From Polynucleobacter meluiroseus (GTDB lineage Bacteria > Pseudomonadota > Gammaproteobacteria > Burkholderiales > Burkholderiaceae): a stretch of DNA of 63,337 nt. Made by a program: the position numbers and the translations under genes. Of the stretch, positions 1-10,656 are shown one piece after another. Where the stretch lies: NCBI GenBank assembly GCA_945947155.1, contig CAMEXM010000002.1, positions 1 to 63,337 of the forward strand, read 5' to 3'. Numbering within the stretch: position 1 is the first letter of the stretch; each line of letters starts with the position of its first letter. The notes below the pieces were generated by a model. The model searched no databases. It worked only from the letters and a program-made list of their open reading frames with translations, and was not told where the DNA came from.

Positions 1-2171
1 AGGGCGGCTGAAAGTGCATTACCCACGTCACGCTGGGTCATTCCCAGTGCAGCCACTTTTTCGCGATCAATCTCTAAAACGTTTTGTGGTTTATCAATTT
101 TTAAGTCGCTATCAACGAAGAAAAACATACCGCTCTTGCGCGCTTTATCGAGTACAGCCTGAGATACCTCATTGAGGTTTTCGTAAGACTCCGTGGTGTT
201 TATAACCACCTGCACTGGCAAGCCTTGAGCACCAGGCAAGGCAGGAAATTGGAAGGCAGCAACCCGCACGCCAGCGATGCTATTCCACTTTTTCTGCATG
301 TCCTGCTGAAAAGCAGATGCACTTCGACTGCGTTCATTCCAATCCTTCATCAGCACACCGCCAAAACTGCTGGTTGCACTCGTAATTTGGAACATCTGCA
401 AATACTCAGGCTCAGCAGCAGCGATTTTTTGAATCTGATCGGCGTATGTCTGCATTTGATTGACAGTGGCATTGGGTGGGCCAGAGGCCTGCATCAATAC
501 AATGCCTTGATCTTCAACCGGCGCTAATTCAGAATGGGCAGTTGCATAGAGATACGCAACACCGCCCAATAAAAATACGCCCATCACAATAATGACCTGC
601 CAGGTACTCAAGAGGTCACGTAAGAGGGTTTGATAGCGGTGGTGCACTCGATCAAAAATCGCATCGATCTTTTTGACAAAAGGGGTAGTTTCTTGCCCTT
701 CGGTAAAAATACGCGAACACATCATGGGCGATAGCGTCAAGGCTACTACTCCAGAAACCGCCACTGCACTAGCCAAGGTAAATGCAAACTCGGTGAATAA
801 CGCACCGGTAAGGCCACCCTGAAAGCCAATGGGGATATAAACAGCAATCAAAACTACCGTCATTGCTAGGATAGGGTTGCCGAGTTCTCGTGCCGCAATT
901 AATGATGCCTCGAGCGGTGACTTACCCTCTTTCATATGGCGGTCCACGTTTTCCACCACGATGATGGCGTCATCTACTACCAAGCCGATCGCCAACACTA
1001 AGGCAAGAAGCGTTAGCAAATTAATGGAATAACCCAAGACCTGCATTAAAAAGAAAGTGCCAATGAGCGACAGTGGCATTGCAATAACAGGCACCGCAAC
1101 TGCGCGGAAGCTTCCTAAGAACAAGAAGATAACCACGGTCACAATGAGGAGCGCCTCAAGTAAGGTAGCTACCACTTCATCGATTGAGGTTGTAATAAAT
1201 TTAGTGGAGTCATAGACAATGTTGCCAACTAAGCCGGTTGGCAATTGCTTCTGAATATCTGGCAAGACTGCGCGTACACGTTCTGCAACATCAAGTAAAT
1301 TCGCATCTGGAGCTACTTTGATACCAATAAACACTGACTGCTTGCCACTAAATGCAACGTTGGTGTTGTAGTCATCCGACCCGAGGCTGACTGTGGCGAC
1401 TTGATCCAAGTACACAATGTCCGCACCATTGCGCTTGACTACCAATTTTCGGAATTCATCCAAGGTATGGAGGTCGGTCCCTGCTACCAAATCGACGGCC
1501 ACCATTTCACCCTTCGTACTACCAACAGCAGAAAGATAATTATTGGCTGCGAGCGCGTTATAAACATCATCTGCCCCTACGCCAACACCAGCCATGCGGT
1601 CACGATCCAACCAAGCACGCAGGGCAAACTTGCGGCCGCCTAAGATCTCGGCATTTTGAACGCCGGCTACCGAGTCAAGCTTTGGCTTTACTACGCGCAA
1701 AAGGTAATCGGTTGTGCTGTTGTTGGGAATAACGTCACTGTAAAAACCCAGATACATTGCCGCAGTGGATTGGCCAACCTGAACGGTTAAGATGGGCTGC
1801 TGAGCCTGCGGTGGCAATTGATTACGCACTGCGCTGATTTGTGTATTGATTTGCGTCAGCGCTTTATTGGCATCGTAATTGAGCTGCAAGGTTGCAATAA
1901 TGGTGGAGATGCCGCTAATGCTGGTCGAAGAGAGGTAATCAATTCCTTGCGCTTGTGCAATCGCGGCCTCTAATGGCTGCGTAATGAAGCCGGCAATCGT
2001 TTCTGGATCTGCACCAAAATACGCCGTCGTGATGGTAACAATGGCATTTTGGGTTTGCGGGTACTGGTTGACTGGCAAGGTGCTGGCAGACTTTAGTCCA
2101 AACACCAGAATGAGCGCACTCACAACCAGCGCCAACACGGGTCTGCGAATAAATAGATCAGTCCACTTCAT
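1..2171 (-). CDS. RND efflux pump inner-membrane transporter (partial)
   Basis: Inner-membrane, proton-driven drug/solvent exporter of the AcrB/MexB (HAE1-like) RND family. The gene begins at the ATG complementary to 2169-2171 (protein begins MKWTDLFIRRPVLA) and runs off the left edge, so only about 723 N-terminal residues of the usual ~1030 are seen. The first transmembrane helix, the PN1/PN2 periplasmic porter domain and the TM2-TM6 block are present. The TM4 motif GLVVDDAIIVVENV carries the two Asp residues of the proton relay. It is the third gene of an operon, 21 bases after the adaptor gene, so outer-membrane factor, adaptor and pump make one tripartite system. The substrate cannot be read from sequence. 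Confidence 0.95.
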   Translation of the reverse strand, partial: MKWTDLFIRRPVLALVVSALILVFGLKSASTLPVNQYPQTQNAIVTITTAYFGADPETIAGFITQPLEAAIAQAQGIDYLSSTSISGISTIIATLQLNYDANKALTQINTQISAVRNQLPPQAQQPILTVQVGQSTAAMYLGFYSDVIPNNSTTDYLLRVVKPKLDSVAGVQNAEILGGRKFALRAWLDRDRMAGVGVGADDVYNALAANNYLSAVGSTKGEMVAVDLVAGTDLHTLDEFRKLVVKRNGADIVYLDQVATVSLGSDDYNTNVAFSGKQSVFIGIKVAPDANLLDVAERVRAVLPDIQKQLPTGLVGNIVYDSTKFITTSIDEVVATLLEALLIVTVVIFLFLGSFRAVAVPVIAMPLSLIGTFFLMQVLGYSINLLTLLALVLAIGLVVDDAIIVVENVDRHMKEGKSPLEASLIAARELGNPILAMTVVLIAVYIPIGFQGGLTGALFTEFAFTLASAVAVSGVVALTLSPMMCSRIFTEGQETTPFVKKIDAIFDRVHHRYQTLLRDLLSTWQVIIVMGVFLLGGVAYLYATAHSELAPVEDQGIVLMQASGPPNATVNQMQTYADQIQKIAAAEPEYLQMFQITSATSSFGGVLMKDWNERSRSASAFQQDMQKKWNSIAGVRVAAFQFPALPGAQGLPVQVVINTTESYENLNEVSQAVLDKARKSGMFFFVDSDLKIDKPQNVLEIDREKVAALGMTQRDVGNALSAA

Positions 2172-2192
2172 AAATTAGTCAGTTCGCTCGAT

Positions 2193-3512
2193 TTATTGTT
2201 CTTGTGGCTTTGGATTCGGATTAAAGCCGGGCTGGACCTGATTGTTAATAATCAATGGCGTACCATTTTTTAATTTGAGTTGTCCGCTAGTGACCACCAT
2301 CACGCCTGGCTCTAAGCCTTTAACAATTGCAACTTGATCGCCGCGGGTTAGGCCCGTTGTCACAAATACTTGCTCAGCTTCAATTAGTGGCTTACCTTGC
2401 TTATCCTTACGATCGGTTTTGCGAGCAATGAAGACAGTACTGCCATAGGGATTGTAGGTAATCGCTGTTTGGGGTAGGGTCAAGTATTTGACGCGGTTAC
2501 CTAAGTTGATGGTGACATTTGCAAACATCCCCGGCAATACCTTTTTATCGGGATTATTCACCATTGCTTCAATTTGCATATTGCGTGTATTGAGCTCAAC
2601 CTTTGGGCTAACTGCAGTAATCTTGCCCTTGAACCCAGCATCTTTAAATGCGTCGGTCTTCATTTCAATCTCTTGGCCCACCTGAATCATGCCTGCGGTA
2701 CTTTGTGGCAATGTGAAATCCACAAAAATGGGATCAAGCGTTTGCACAGTCAACATCTTATCGCCTGCATTGACATATTGACCTGGGTTAATCGCAATGA
2801 TGCCAACACGACCACTAAATGGTGCTTTGATGCTCTTCTTTGCAACTAGCGCGGCCTGCTGCTCAACCTGTGCAGCTTTTGATTTAGCATCCGCTGCGCT
2901 AGTATCAAAGACGTTTTTACTAATGGCCTGAATGGCTAGCTGCTGTTTATCGCGCTCATTAATCACCTTGGCTAAATCAGCCATTGCCTTAAAGGAATTC
3001 AGCTGGGCAATATCCGATGCATCATTGAGCTGAATTAATAAATCGCCCTTCTTCACATCCATTCCAGATTTAACGAATACATCCAATACTGCGCCACTAG
3101 TCTCGGCACTTAAATCAACCCCGCGAAACGCGCGAATATTACCCACACTACTTAAGGTCGGCTGCCACTCATCTTCCTCTGCCACCATGGTAGATACGGT
3201 TGCAGGCGGCAAGCCCATGCTGGAAATAAAGTAAGTAATCAATGCGGTTTTAAGCGTATTGAAACCAACCAATAATCCAAGCAAGATGAAAACCGAAATC
3301 AACATAACGGTCATGCGGCGACGCAGCGGCGTCATCGCCATAAGCTTAGCGTAAGTTTTTGTGTTCTTGAATCGTGCACGCAGACGGAGCGTATTGCCAA
3401 TACGACTGAATAATTGACTTATTGCATTCCATGCCTTGCTGACGTATTCCATTAGCTTCCACTCACGTACTTTGGACTTCAGTGTTTGAATTAATTCCTG
3501 CAATGATTTCAT
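2193..3512 (-). CDS. RND efflux periplasmic adaptor (membrane fusion protein)
   Basis: Periplasmic adaptor linking the RND pump to the outer-membrane channel (AcrA/MexA/MdtA-like HlyD family), about 439 residues. A hydrophobic segment near residues 70-95 anchors it. Lipoyl-like halves flank a coiled-coil hairpin (SAETSGAVLDVFVKSG in the first half, IKAPFSGRVG in the second), followed by beta-barrel and membrane-proximal domains. I choose the ATG at 3512 (MKSLQELIQ) rather than an upstream in-frame start at 3563, because it forms a 4-bp ATGA overlap with the stop of the outer-membrane-factor gene, which implies translational coupling. The N-terminal ~70 residues before the anchor are longer than in AcrA. 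Confidence 0.93.
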   Translation of the reverse strand: MKSLQELIQTLKSKVREWKLMEYVSKAWNAISQLFSRIGNTLRLRARFKNTKTYAKLMAMTPLRRRMTVMLISVFILLGLLVGFNTLKTALITYFISSMGLPPATVSTMVAEEDEWQPTLSSVGNIRAFRGVDLSAETSGAVLDVFVKSGMDVKKGDLLIQLNDASDIAQLNSFKAMADLAKVINERDKQQLAIQAISKNVFDTSAADAKSKAAQVEQQAALVAKKSIKAPFSGRVGIIAINPGQYVNAGDKMLTVQTLDPIFVDFTLPQSTAGMIQVGQEIEMKTDAFKDAGFKGKITAVSPKVELNTRNMQIEAMVNNPDKKVLPGMFANVTINLGNRVKYLTLPQTAITYNPYGSTVFIARKTDRKDKQGKPLIEAEQVFVTTGLTRGDQVAIVKGLEPGVMVVTSGQLKLKNGTPLIINNQVQPGFNPNPKPQEQ

Positions 3513-5047
3513 TGCGCATTCCTCGCAACATTCGATTGATATGCTGGACCATCTCGGTTCCACCAGCCTCCACCCAGAGCAGCGAACAGTGCCGCTGTAT
3601 CTGCAAAGCGTACCGCCTGAGCCTGTACAAACTTGACCTTGGCTTGCTGATACAGGTTTTGATAATAGAGCACGGCTAAGTAGCTACTGGTTCCTAACTT
3701 GTATTGTTCTTGTACTAAATCTAAGGTTTCTTTAGAGAAGCGCTCGGCATCGGCAGCCGCCTTTAATGACTGGGCGCCTGTCTCTAGGGCACGTAAGGCA
3801 TCGGCTACCTCTTGGAAGGCAGTCAGAACAGTGGCTTGATACTGAAACACCGCCTGTTCGTAACCCGCAATAGCACCGCGCCGCTGCGCTAGTAGTTGCC
3901 CGCCTTGAAATAAGGGCTGAAAGACTCCGCCAGCAACGCTCCAAATTGCTGCCGTAGGCCCAAATAAGGCTCCTGAGGAAAGTGCAACTGAGCCTACGCT
4001 GGCACTGAGATTAATCTGTGGCAACAGATTGGCCGTAGCCACACCCACTAAGGCGTTGGTTGATTTGAGTAAGGCCTCGGCTGCCCGAATATCTGGGCGT
4101 TGCCGTACCAAGCTGGATGGCAGGGAAAGCGGGAGTTTATCGGGTAAATGTAAATTGGCTAACTCGAATTGAGCGATCTGCGCATTACTGGGAAATGCAC
4201 CGGTATATACAGCAAGCTGATTACGTGCAAAAGCAAGATTACGTTCATAGGTTAATAAATCAACCTGGGAGTTTGCTACTAAGGTTTGCTGCGAGGTCAG
4301 GTCAACCCGCGAAACGGTCCCAATTGCAAGCTGGCGCTCGGTTACATCTGCAAAATTTTGCTGGGCTTTTAGAATCTCGGATGTAGCAGCGTATTGGGCG
4401 CGCAGTGCCGCTTCGCGAACCGCCGCCGTCACAATATTTGCAGTCAGCGCAAGGTATGCGCCTTCAAGCTGAAATTGACTAATCTCTGCTTGTGCACGGG
4501 CACTCTCTACGGTTCGCCTCGCAGCACCAAATACATCTAAACGATAACCCACATTAATGGAGGTGTTGTACACGTTATAAATGTTTTGACCAGGCAGCCC
4601 AAATGTAGCCGATGATTGTTGTTGACGCGTTGCACTACCACCCAAGCCAATGCTTGGAAAATACTGGCCGCCAATTTGTGCATTGACGTTTTCTTGAGCG
4701 ACTCGCAGCGCCGCATCTGCAGCAGCTAAGTTCGGATTTTGCTCCAACGCTGTTTTAATTAGCTTATCAAGCTCAGGCGATTTAAATAAGGTCCACCACT
4801 CCGCCGGAATATCCGTATCTGGAATAATCTGTTGCTCTGTCCCCCCAGCTACGTTAGGCGCAGTCGCCAATCTGGTGGCAGTCGGCTTTTCAGTAAAGCG
4901 AGCTACCGTTGGAGCGTCCGGTTCCTTGAAATCGGGCCCGGCAGCACAAGCGACTAAGCTAGCCGCAAAGAGCATGACTACTGCGCGCTGAACGAAGTGC
5001 GTGCGTCTTTGTTTATAGGGTGATGTGCTAAAAATTGATTCGCTCAT
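3509..5047 (-). CDS. Outer-membrane efflux lipoprotein (NodT/OprM family)
   Basis: TolC-like outer-membrane channel of the tripartite efflux system, 512 residues, typical NodT/OprM length. The N-terminus has a basic stretch, a hydrophobic core and the lipobox LVAC followed by Ala (Cys near residue 34), so it should be a lipoprotein. Two duplicated OEP domains follow, with the characteristic QRPDIRAAEA segment and long helices. The start ATG is preceded by a good Shine-Dalgarno (AAGGGTTACC then ATG). It is the first gene of the operon and its stop overlaps the adaptor start. No regulator gene lies beside it; glmS follows in the upstream direction, so control is not visible here. Confidence 0.93.
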   Translation of the reverse strand: MSESIFSTSPYKQRRTHFVQRAVVMLFAASLVACAAGPDFKEPDAPTVARFTEKPTATRLATAPNVAGGTEQQIIPDTDIPAEWWTLFKSPELDKLIKTALEQNPNLAAADAALRVAQENVNAQIGGQYFPSIGLGGSATRQQQSSATFGLPGQNIYNVYNTSINVGYRLDVFGAARRTVESARAQAEISQFQLEGAYLALTANIVTAAVREAALRAQYAATSEILKAQQNFADVTERQLAIGTVSRVDLTSQQTLVANSQVDLLTYERNLAFARNQLAVYTGAFPSNAQIAQFELANLHLPDKLPLSLPSSLVRQRPDIRAAEALLKSTNALVGVATANLLPQINLSASVGSVALSSGALFGPTAAIWSVAGGVFQPLFQGGQLLAQRRGAIAGYEQAVFQYQATVLTAFQEVADALRALETGAQSLKAAADAERFSKETLDLVQEQYKLGTSSYLAVLYYQNLYQQAKVKFVQAQAVRFADTAALFAALGGGWWNRDGPAYQSNVARNAQ

Positions 5048-5167
5048 GGTAACCCTTATTTGAACACAGATAAGAGGCTTTATTCAGTGCTCTAGGCCTC
5101 TCCGAAGTCATTTCAGCCCGAAGTAGTATGGACTTGGAGGCAATCCAACCGCCAGCGGCGTGAGGAC

Positions 5168-7000
5168 TTATTCGACAGTCACACTTTTCGCCAAGTTTCT
5201 TGGTTTATCCACATCGGTTTCACGAGCACAGGCCGTGTGGTACGCCAGTAACTGCAGTGGCACCACATGCAAAATGGGTGATAAATCACCATAGTATTCA
5301 GGTAAACGAATAACGGCAATGCCATCGCTACTCACGATTTCGGTATCTTGATCGGCAAATACATACAAGCGGCCGCCACGGGCTTTCACCTCTTGCATAT
5401 TGGATTTGAGTTTTTCAAGCAGTGCATCGTTTGGGGCTACCGTCACGACCGGCATTTTTTCAGTAACCAATGCCAATGGCCCGTGCTTTAACTCGCCGGC
5501 TGGATAGGCTTCTGCATGAATATACGAAATCTCTTTGAGCTTTAAAGCGCCTTCAAGGGCGATGGGGTAGTGCAGACCTCGACCCAAGAACAGCGCATTT
5601 TCACACTGAGCAAAGGCTGCACTCCAGGCAATAATTTGTGGCTCTAAGGCCAACACTGCAATCAAGGCCTTAGGCAAGTGTCGCAACGCCTTTAGTACAT
5701 TTTTTTCTTCTGCATCACCAATACGGTCTTGGCGTTTGGCAATCGACATGGTCAATAGGTAGAGCGCGAGCAATTGCGTAGTAAACGCTTTCGTTGAGGC
5801 AACCCCAATTTCAGTCCCTGCTTTTGTTAGAAAGCGCCAATTCGTTTCGCGAATCATGGCGCTGCTGGCCACATTGCATATCGCCAAGGTCATCGTATGG
5901 CCGAGTTTTTTTGCATGGCGCAGTGCGGCTAAGGTATCCGCCGTCTCGCCCGACTGCGAAACCACCACAATCAATGTCTTCGGATTAGGTACCGAAATAC
6001 GATAGCGGTATTCGCTGGCAATTTCCACCTGGGTTGGCATTCCTGCAATCGATTCAAGCCAATACTTGGCAACGCAAGCCGAATAATAACTAGTGCCACA
6101 CGCCAAAATCAGAACCTGATCAAACTCCCGCCATGCCTGTGGATCGGCATTAAAAAGATCAGGTCCAAAATGCGTAATATTGGCAAGCGTATTGGCAATC
6201 GCCGTAGGCTGCTCAAAAATTTCTTTTTGCATGTAATGCTGATATGGGCCTAAATCAACCGAGTCCGCTTGGGCTGGCATGGGTTTTTGCACGCGCTGAA
6301 CCAATTGACCATTGCCATCGGTAATACTGACCTGATCCGCTTTTAAAACGGCAACATCACCTTCCTCTAAATACAGTATGGTCTTTGCATGCCCTGCCAG
6401 CGCTAAGGCATCGGATGCAATAAAGTGTTCATTTTCACCAAAGGCAACCACCAGCGGAGAGCCAACACGCGCCCCAATTAAGGTATAAGGGCAATCTTGT
6501 GCAATCACCCCAATCGCATAGGCGCCATGCAAACGAGGCAACACCGCACGCACAGCAAGTGCGATATTACGACTTGATTGTGCAATGTAGGTTTGGTGGA
6601 TTAAGTGGGCAATAACTTCAGTGTCAGTCTCTGACTGAAATACATAGCCTGCTGCTATCAGCTCAGTGCGCAATACATCGTAGTTTTCAATAATGCCGTT
6701 ATGTACTACTGCGATTAAGTGATTGGATATATGGGGATGGGCGTTATGGGTATCCGGTTTGCCGTGGGTTGCCCAGCGTGTATGGGCTATACCCAAAGTG
6801 CCATGAAACTGATTGCCTTGTGCAGCCAGTTCAGCCACCCGTGCGGTCGTCCGAGCGCGCTCGATGGGGTGCTTGGCATCTGCTGCATTAATAACGGCAA
6901 ATCCACACGAATCGTAACCACGGTACTCTAAACGCCGTAAGCCTTCAATTAATATAGGAACAATATTTTTGCGTGATGCCGCGCCAACAATACCGCACAT
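5168..7000 (-). CDS. glmS: Glutamine-fructose-6-phosphate aminotransferase (isomerizing)
   Basis: Makes glucosamine-6-phosphate from fructose-6-phosphate and glutamine, the entry step to UDP-GlcNAc for peptidoglycan and lipid A. It has 610 residues, the usual length. Class-II glutamine amidotransferase domain at residues 2-240 with catalytic Cys2 (MCGIVGA), then two SIS domains (CGTSYYSA and SQSGETADT motifs) and the conserved C-terminal KSVTVE. Its ATG overlaps the glmU stop by one base (TAATG), so the two UDP-GlcNAc genes are translated as a coupled pair. No glmS ribozyme is expected or possible here because there is no leader between the genes. Confidence 0.97.
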   Translation of the reverse strand: MCGIVGAASRKNIVPILIEGLRRLEYRGYDSCGFAVINAADAKHPIERARTTARVAELAAQGNQFHGTLGIAHTRWATHGKPDTHNAHPHISNHLIAVVHNGIIENYDVLRTELIAAGYVFQSETDTEVIAHLIHQTYIAQSSRNIALAVRAVLPRLHGAYAIGVIAQDCPYTLIGARVGSPLVVAFGENEHFIASDALALAGHAKTILYLEEGDVAVLKADQVSITDGNGQLVQRVQKPMPAQADSVDLGPYQHYMQKEIFEQPTAIANTLANITHFGPDLFNADPQAWREFDQVLILACGTSYYSACVAKYWLESIAGMPTQVEIASEYRYRISVPNPKTLIVVVSQSGETADTLAALRHAKKLGHTMTLAICNVASSAMIRETNWRFLTKAGTEIGVASTKAFTTQLLALYLLTMSIAKRQDRIGDAEEKNVLKALRHLPKALIAVLALEPQIIAWSAAFAQCENALFLGRGLHYPIALEGALKLKEISYIHAEAYPAGELKHGPLALVTEKMPVVTVAPNDALLEKLKSNMQEVKARGGRLYVFADQDTEIVSSDGIAVIRLPEYYGDLSPILHVVPLQLLAYHTACARETDVDKPRNLAKSVTVE

Positions 7001-8472
7001 TATTTTTTGGCCTTTACCGTTTTTTTGGCTGTCGCTTTTTTGGCAACACCTTTTTTACCGACTGCTTTCTTTTCTTGCTTAAGGGGGCGCTGCCACGGAA
7101 TCGATAACTGCTTTGCGCGCGATACCGTTAACTGATTGGCAGGCGCATCTTTTGTTAAGGTTGTGCCGGCACCTAAGGTCGCCCCACGTCCAACTCGAAC
7201 AGGGGCAACAAGCTGTGTGTCGGAACCAATGAAGACATCGTCTTCAATAATGGTCTGGTGTTTATTGACGCCATCGTAATTGCAGGTAATGGTGCCAGCG
7301 CCAATATTGACGCGTGCGCCCACAATTGAATCACCAACATACGCCAAATGGTTTGCCTTGCTATTGGAATCAATCTGGCTATTCTTAACCTCGACAAAAT
7401 TACCAATATGCACATCATTCGCCAAATTGGCGCCAGGCCGTAAACGGGCATAGGGCCCAATAATGGAATTGGCTCCAACCACAGCGCCATCTAAATGGCT
7501 AAATCCCTGGATCGTAACGTGTTTGCCAATCGCGCTATTGCGCACGATGCAATACGGACCCACTCGTGTGCCGGAGTCCAGCGTGACATTGCCCTCAAAA
7601 ATGCACCCGACATCGATGACCACATCCAAACCGCAGATAAGGTTACCGCGAACATCAATTCGCGCTGGATCGAGCAAGGTTACGCCCTCCTCCATTAATT
7701 GCATCCCAATCACGCGCTGATGGGTTCGCTCTAACGCTGCCAATTGATCACGGCTATTGACGCCAATGGTTTCCCACTCAAAATCGGCTTGAGCTGTGCG
7801 AATGGGAACATGGTCGCGCGCAGCCATTGCAATGACATCCGTTAAGTAATGCTCGCCTTGCGCATTACTCGCCTGCAATGACTTAAGCCATTTCTTAAGT
7901 CGGCCACTTGGCAACACCATCATTCCAGTATTAATTTCGGAGATGTTTTTTTGGTGGCGGTCCGCATCCTTTTCCTCAACGATGCCTGTGACGGCGCCTT
8001 CCGCATCACGCAAAATTCGACCATACCCTGTTGGGTTATCCATTTGCTGCGTCAGCAAGGCTAGGGCGGAGTCACTGCCGCGCTTGCCATCGGCCAAGGT
8101 TACCAAACGCATCAAGGTTTTTTTAGAAATTAAAGGAACATCACCATAAAGCACTAAGGTGGGCTCTTCTAGATCAAGCTTAGGAAGGGCTTGCAACAGC
8201 GCATGGCCAGTGCCTTTTTGCTCTTTTTGCATCACGGTTACTACGTTAGCAAGTCCTGGATGATCTTTTTGAATCTGTTCAAAGTAAGCGGTGATGGCAT
8301 TTGCGCCATGGCCAATCACAATGATGGGTTTTGTTTTGGCTTTACCGACGAGCTGATTGGCGGTAACGAGCACATGCTCTAGTAAGGGTTTACCGGCAAG
8401 GGTTTGCAAGACCTTCGGCAAAGCCGATTTCATCCGCTTTCCCTGTCCTGCAGCCAGTATGACAATGTTCAT
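7000..8472 (-). CDS. glmU: Bifunctional GlmU (GlcN-1-P acetyltransferase / GlcNAc-1-P uridyltransferase)
   Basis: Bifunctional last two steps of UDP-GlcNAc synthesis, about 490 residues. The N-terminal Rossmann-like uridyltransferase starts with LAAGQGKRM; the C-terminal left-handed beta-helix acetyltransferase has hexapeptide repeats and the motif [18 protein letters not shown] start at MNIVILAAG (8472) rather than the in-frame start at 8490: family members begin there and it leaves the ttcA stop (8477) outside the gene. Unusual: after the normal end the protein gains about 25 residues very rich in Lys and Ala (repeats of the KKxVAKK type), resembling histone-like tails. Overlaps the glmS start by one base. 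Confidence 0.96.
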   Translation of the reverse strand: MNIVILAAGQGKRMKSALPKVLQTLAGKPLLEHVLVTANQLVGKAKTKPIIVIGHGANAITAYFEQIQKDHPGLANVVTVMQKEQKGTGHALLQALPKLDLEEPTLVLYGDVPLISKKTLMRLVTLADGKRGSDSALALLTQQMDNPTGYGRILRDAEGAVTGIVEEKDADRHQKNISEINTGMMVLPSGRLKKWLKSLQASNAQGEHYLTDVIAMAARDHVPIRTAQADFEWETIGVNSRDQLAALERTHQRVIGMQLMEEGVTLLDPARIDVRGNLICGLDVVIDVGCIFEGNVTLDSGTRVGPYCIVRNSAIGKHVTIQGFSHLDGAVVGANSIIGPYARLRPGANLANDVHIGNFVEVKNSQIDSNSKANHLAYVGDSIVGARVNIGAGTITCNYDGVNKHQTIIEDDVFIGSDTQLVAPVRVGRGATLGAGTTLTKDAPANQLTVSRAKQLSIPWQRPLKQEKKAVGKKGVAKKATAKKTVKAKK

Positions 8473-8476
8473 ACTG

Positions 8477-9388
8477 TCAATTATAAACACTGCGAATTAG
8501 GGTGCCGCAGGCTAATTCATCGAGTTCAGCCTCATCGATTCCGCGATCACCTGGCGATCTGGCCCCCAAATTACCGAGGGCTCCACCGACGCTACCATCA
8601 ACATCTAAATTGGTGAAATCAAATGCCTCGCGGTCCATTAAGTGCGATGGCACGATGTGGTGCATCGCCCGAAAGAGGTTTTCCACCCGGCCTGGATGTT
8701 TCTTTTCCCAGTCACGCAGCATTTGCTTCATCGCACCGCGCTGAAGATTAGGCTGACTTCCACATAAATCGCATGGAATGATGGGGAACTGCATATCGTC
8801 TGCATACCGTTCGAGTAACTTTTCAGGCACGTAGGCAAGCGGACGAATCACGATGTGCTTACCGTCATCGGATCGCAGCTTGGGTGGCATGCCCTTCAAT
8901 TTGCCGGCATAAAACATATTAAGCAATAGGGTCTCTAGAATATCGTCGCGGTGATGGCCAAGGGCAATCTTAGTAGCGCCCAATTCATCGGCAACCCGAT
9001 ACAAAATTCCGCGCCGCAAACGAGAGCATAAACCGCAGGTTGTTTTACCCTCTGGTATCACGCGCTTCACAATACTATAAGTATCTTGCTCTTCAATGTG
9101 AAAGGGTACGCCTAAGCTGGTTAAATAGTTCGGAAGTGTTTCGGCTGGAAAATTCGGTTGTTTCTGATCTAAATTTACTGCAACGATTTCAAATTGGATA
9201 GGCGCTCTCTCTCGCAGCTTTAGCAAAATATCGAGCATTGCATAGCTATCTTTGCCTCCCGATACACACACCATCACTTTGTCACCATCCTCGATCATGC
9301 CAAAATCACCAATTGCTTGACCAACGAGTCGTGATAGTTTTTTCTCGAGTTTGTTTTCTTCAAACGCTGCTTTGCGTGGATCGTTCAC
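8477..9388 (-). CDS. ttcA: tRNA 2-thiocytidine biosynthesis protein TtcA
   Basis: Thiolates C32 of certain tRNAs. PP-loop ATPase of 303 residues with the ATP-binding motif SGGKDS near residue 45 and the two cysteine pairs of the family (CGLCSR near 120, CDLCGS near 208) that hold the Fe-S cluster. Central [12 protein letters not shown] and [10 protein letters not shown] motifs are typical TtcA. It lies four bases after folB on the same strand and just before glmU, in one closely packed minus-strand group. Confidence 0.96.
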   Translation of the reverse strand: MNDPRKAAFEENKLEKKLSRLVGQAIGDFGMIEDGDKVMVCVSGGKDSYAMLDILLKLRERAPIQFEIVAVNLDQKQPNFPAETLPNYLTSLGVPFHIEEQDTYSIVKRVIPEGKTTCGLCSRLRRGILYRVADELGATKIALGHHRDDILETLLLNMFYAGKLKGMPPKLRSDDGKHIVIRPLAYVPEKLLERYADDMQFPIIPCDLCGSQPNLQRGAMKQMLRDWEKKHPGRVENLFRAMHHIVPSHLMDREAFDFTNLDVDGSVGGALGNLGARSPGDRGIDEAELDELACGTLIRSVYN

Positions 9389-9392
9389 AGAC

Positions 9393-9800
9393 TTACCTTA
9401 CCGTATCTGAATCTTTGATGCGAAACACCTCAACGCCCACCGAATGGCAGTCCGAATATACGTCTGGCTTTGCAGTAGAAACACGGGCTGCCATCACATT
9501 GGGGTGAGCCAGCATGGCCGCAACAATATCGTCGCAGAGGGTTTCTTGTAAATGGATGTGGCCTTTCTGGGCTCGGGCCCGAATGGTCTCGCGCATGAAG
9601 TCGTAATCGAGTACTTCATCCAAGGTATCTTTTGTTGGCGTATTGAGTGCAAACGGTATGTACAGATCAATATTCAGAATTACCCGCTGCTCTGCTTTTT
9701 TCTCAAAGTCATGTACGCCGATATTGATGTAAATCTCATAATCCCGCAAAAACAAACGGCGGCAATTGAGCAAGGAGGGGTGTGGCATAGCGTCTAGCAT
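9393..9800 (-). CDS. folB: Dihydroneopterin aldolase family protein
   Basis: Folate-pathway aldolase converting dihydroneopterin to 6-hydroxymethyl-dihydropterin; about 135 residues from the ATG at 9800. The family core is visible: [17 protein letters not shown] at the N-terminus, the [10 protein letters not shown] segment and a C-terminal [11 protein letters not shown] strand. Longer starts at 9833 would overlap the neighbouring SDR gene; another ATG at 9788 is equally possible because no strong Shine-Dalgarno separates them. It sits between an SDR with a pteridine-reductase motif and ttcA, so pterin chemistry is the likely context. Confidence 0.9.
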   Translation of the reverse strand: MLDAMPHPSLLNCRRLFLRDYEIYINIGVHDFEKKAEQRVILNIDLYIPFALNTPTKDTLDEVLDYDFMRETIRARAQKGHIHLQETLCDDIVAAMLAHPNVMAARVSTAKPDVYSDCHSVGVEVFRIKDSDTVR

Positions 9801-9810
9801 TCTGTAAAGC

Positions 9811-10632
9811 CTATTCTGTTTTAAACATAACATCGCGCGATGATGGCATTAAATGCTGCCCTCCATCTACGTAAATTGTGGTGCCCGTAATCGCATTCGA
9901 CTCCGCAATAAAAACTGCGGCTTTTGCAATATCGATTGGTGTGGATGAGCGATTTAGTGGCGTCATTGTATGGGCTGCCCTAAAGCTATCCTCAGACTGT
10001 GGCCCGGACGGAAGTGAAATACCAGGCGCTAATCCAACAACGCGCAAATACGGGGCGAAATCCATCGCCATCATTTGGCCCGCATACTCCAGCGCGCCCT
10101 TCGAGAGGGTGTATGAAAAATAATCGGGGTTGAGATTAATGAGCTTCTGATCGAGTAGTTGTATCACTGCCGGAATATCGCCATTGGGCGAGGAATCTGC
10201 TGCTCTGGATTTTTGCTGTCGGTAGAGCAACTGCGCTAAGAGAACTGGCGCCAAGACATTCACTTGCATCATCTTCTGAAAAAAAGCTGCGTTAATGAGC
10301 TCAGGCTCTGCACTAGCCCGGTCATACTCAAACTGCGAGGCGCTATTGACGATGCAATTCAGGGCGCCCATATTGACTGTGACCGCTTTAAATAAAGCAG
10401 TAATTTCTGGTTCGCTGGCTAAATCAGCCTGAAACGCCATTGCCCTTGAGCCTAATTTATGAATTGCAGCAACCGTTTCATCCGCCTCCGTTTTAGATTG
10501 CCCATAATGCACAGCAACATCCCAGCCTTGTTCTGCAAAATGGATGGCAATAGCCTGCCCCACGCGCTTTGCAGCGCCGGTGACCAAAACGCATTTTTTG
10601 GCCTTAGGTGCGGTGGAGGAGCTTGAATTCAC
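9811..10632 (-). CDS. Short-chain dehydrogenase, pteridine-reductase/FolM-like
   Basis: NAD(P)H-dependent SDR of 273 residues. The nucleotide-binding motif is TGAAKRVG, matching the TGxxxRxG form that marks pteridine reductases and FolM (dihydromonapterin/dihydrofolate reductase) rather than the usual TGxxxGIG. The active-site pattern YxxxK is present as YTLSK near residue 170, and VNSAS replaces the usual NNAG motif. It lies directly upstream of folB on the same strand, supporting a role in pterin or folate reduction. Substrate assignment is inference from the motif and the neighbour. Confidence 0.85.
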   Translation of the reverse strand: MNSSSSTAPKAKKCVLVTGAAKRVGQAIAIHFAEQGWDVAVHYGQSKTEADETVAAIHKLGSRAMAFQADLASEPEITALFKAVTVNMGALNCIVNSASQFEYDRASAEPELINAAFFQKMMQVNVLAPVLLAQLLYRQQKSRAADSSPNGDIPAVIQLLDQKLINLNPDYFSYTLSKGALEYAGQMMAMDFAPYLRVVGLAPGISLPSGPQSEDSFRAAHTMTPLNRSSTPIDIAKAAVFIAESNAITGTTIYVDGGQHLMPSSRDVMFKTE

Positions 10633-10656
10633 GTTTTTCTCTTAGACTAGCGAGTT

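Noticed and set aside
5048..5167. Inverted repeat AGAGGC/GCCTCT between glmS and the efflux operon as a terminator
   Set aside because: Only six pairs with a 17-base loop and no U-run; too weak to call.
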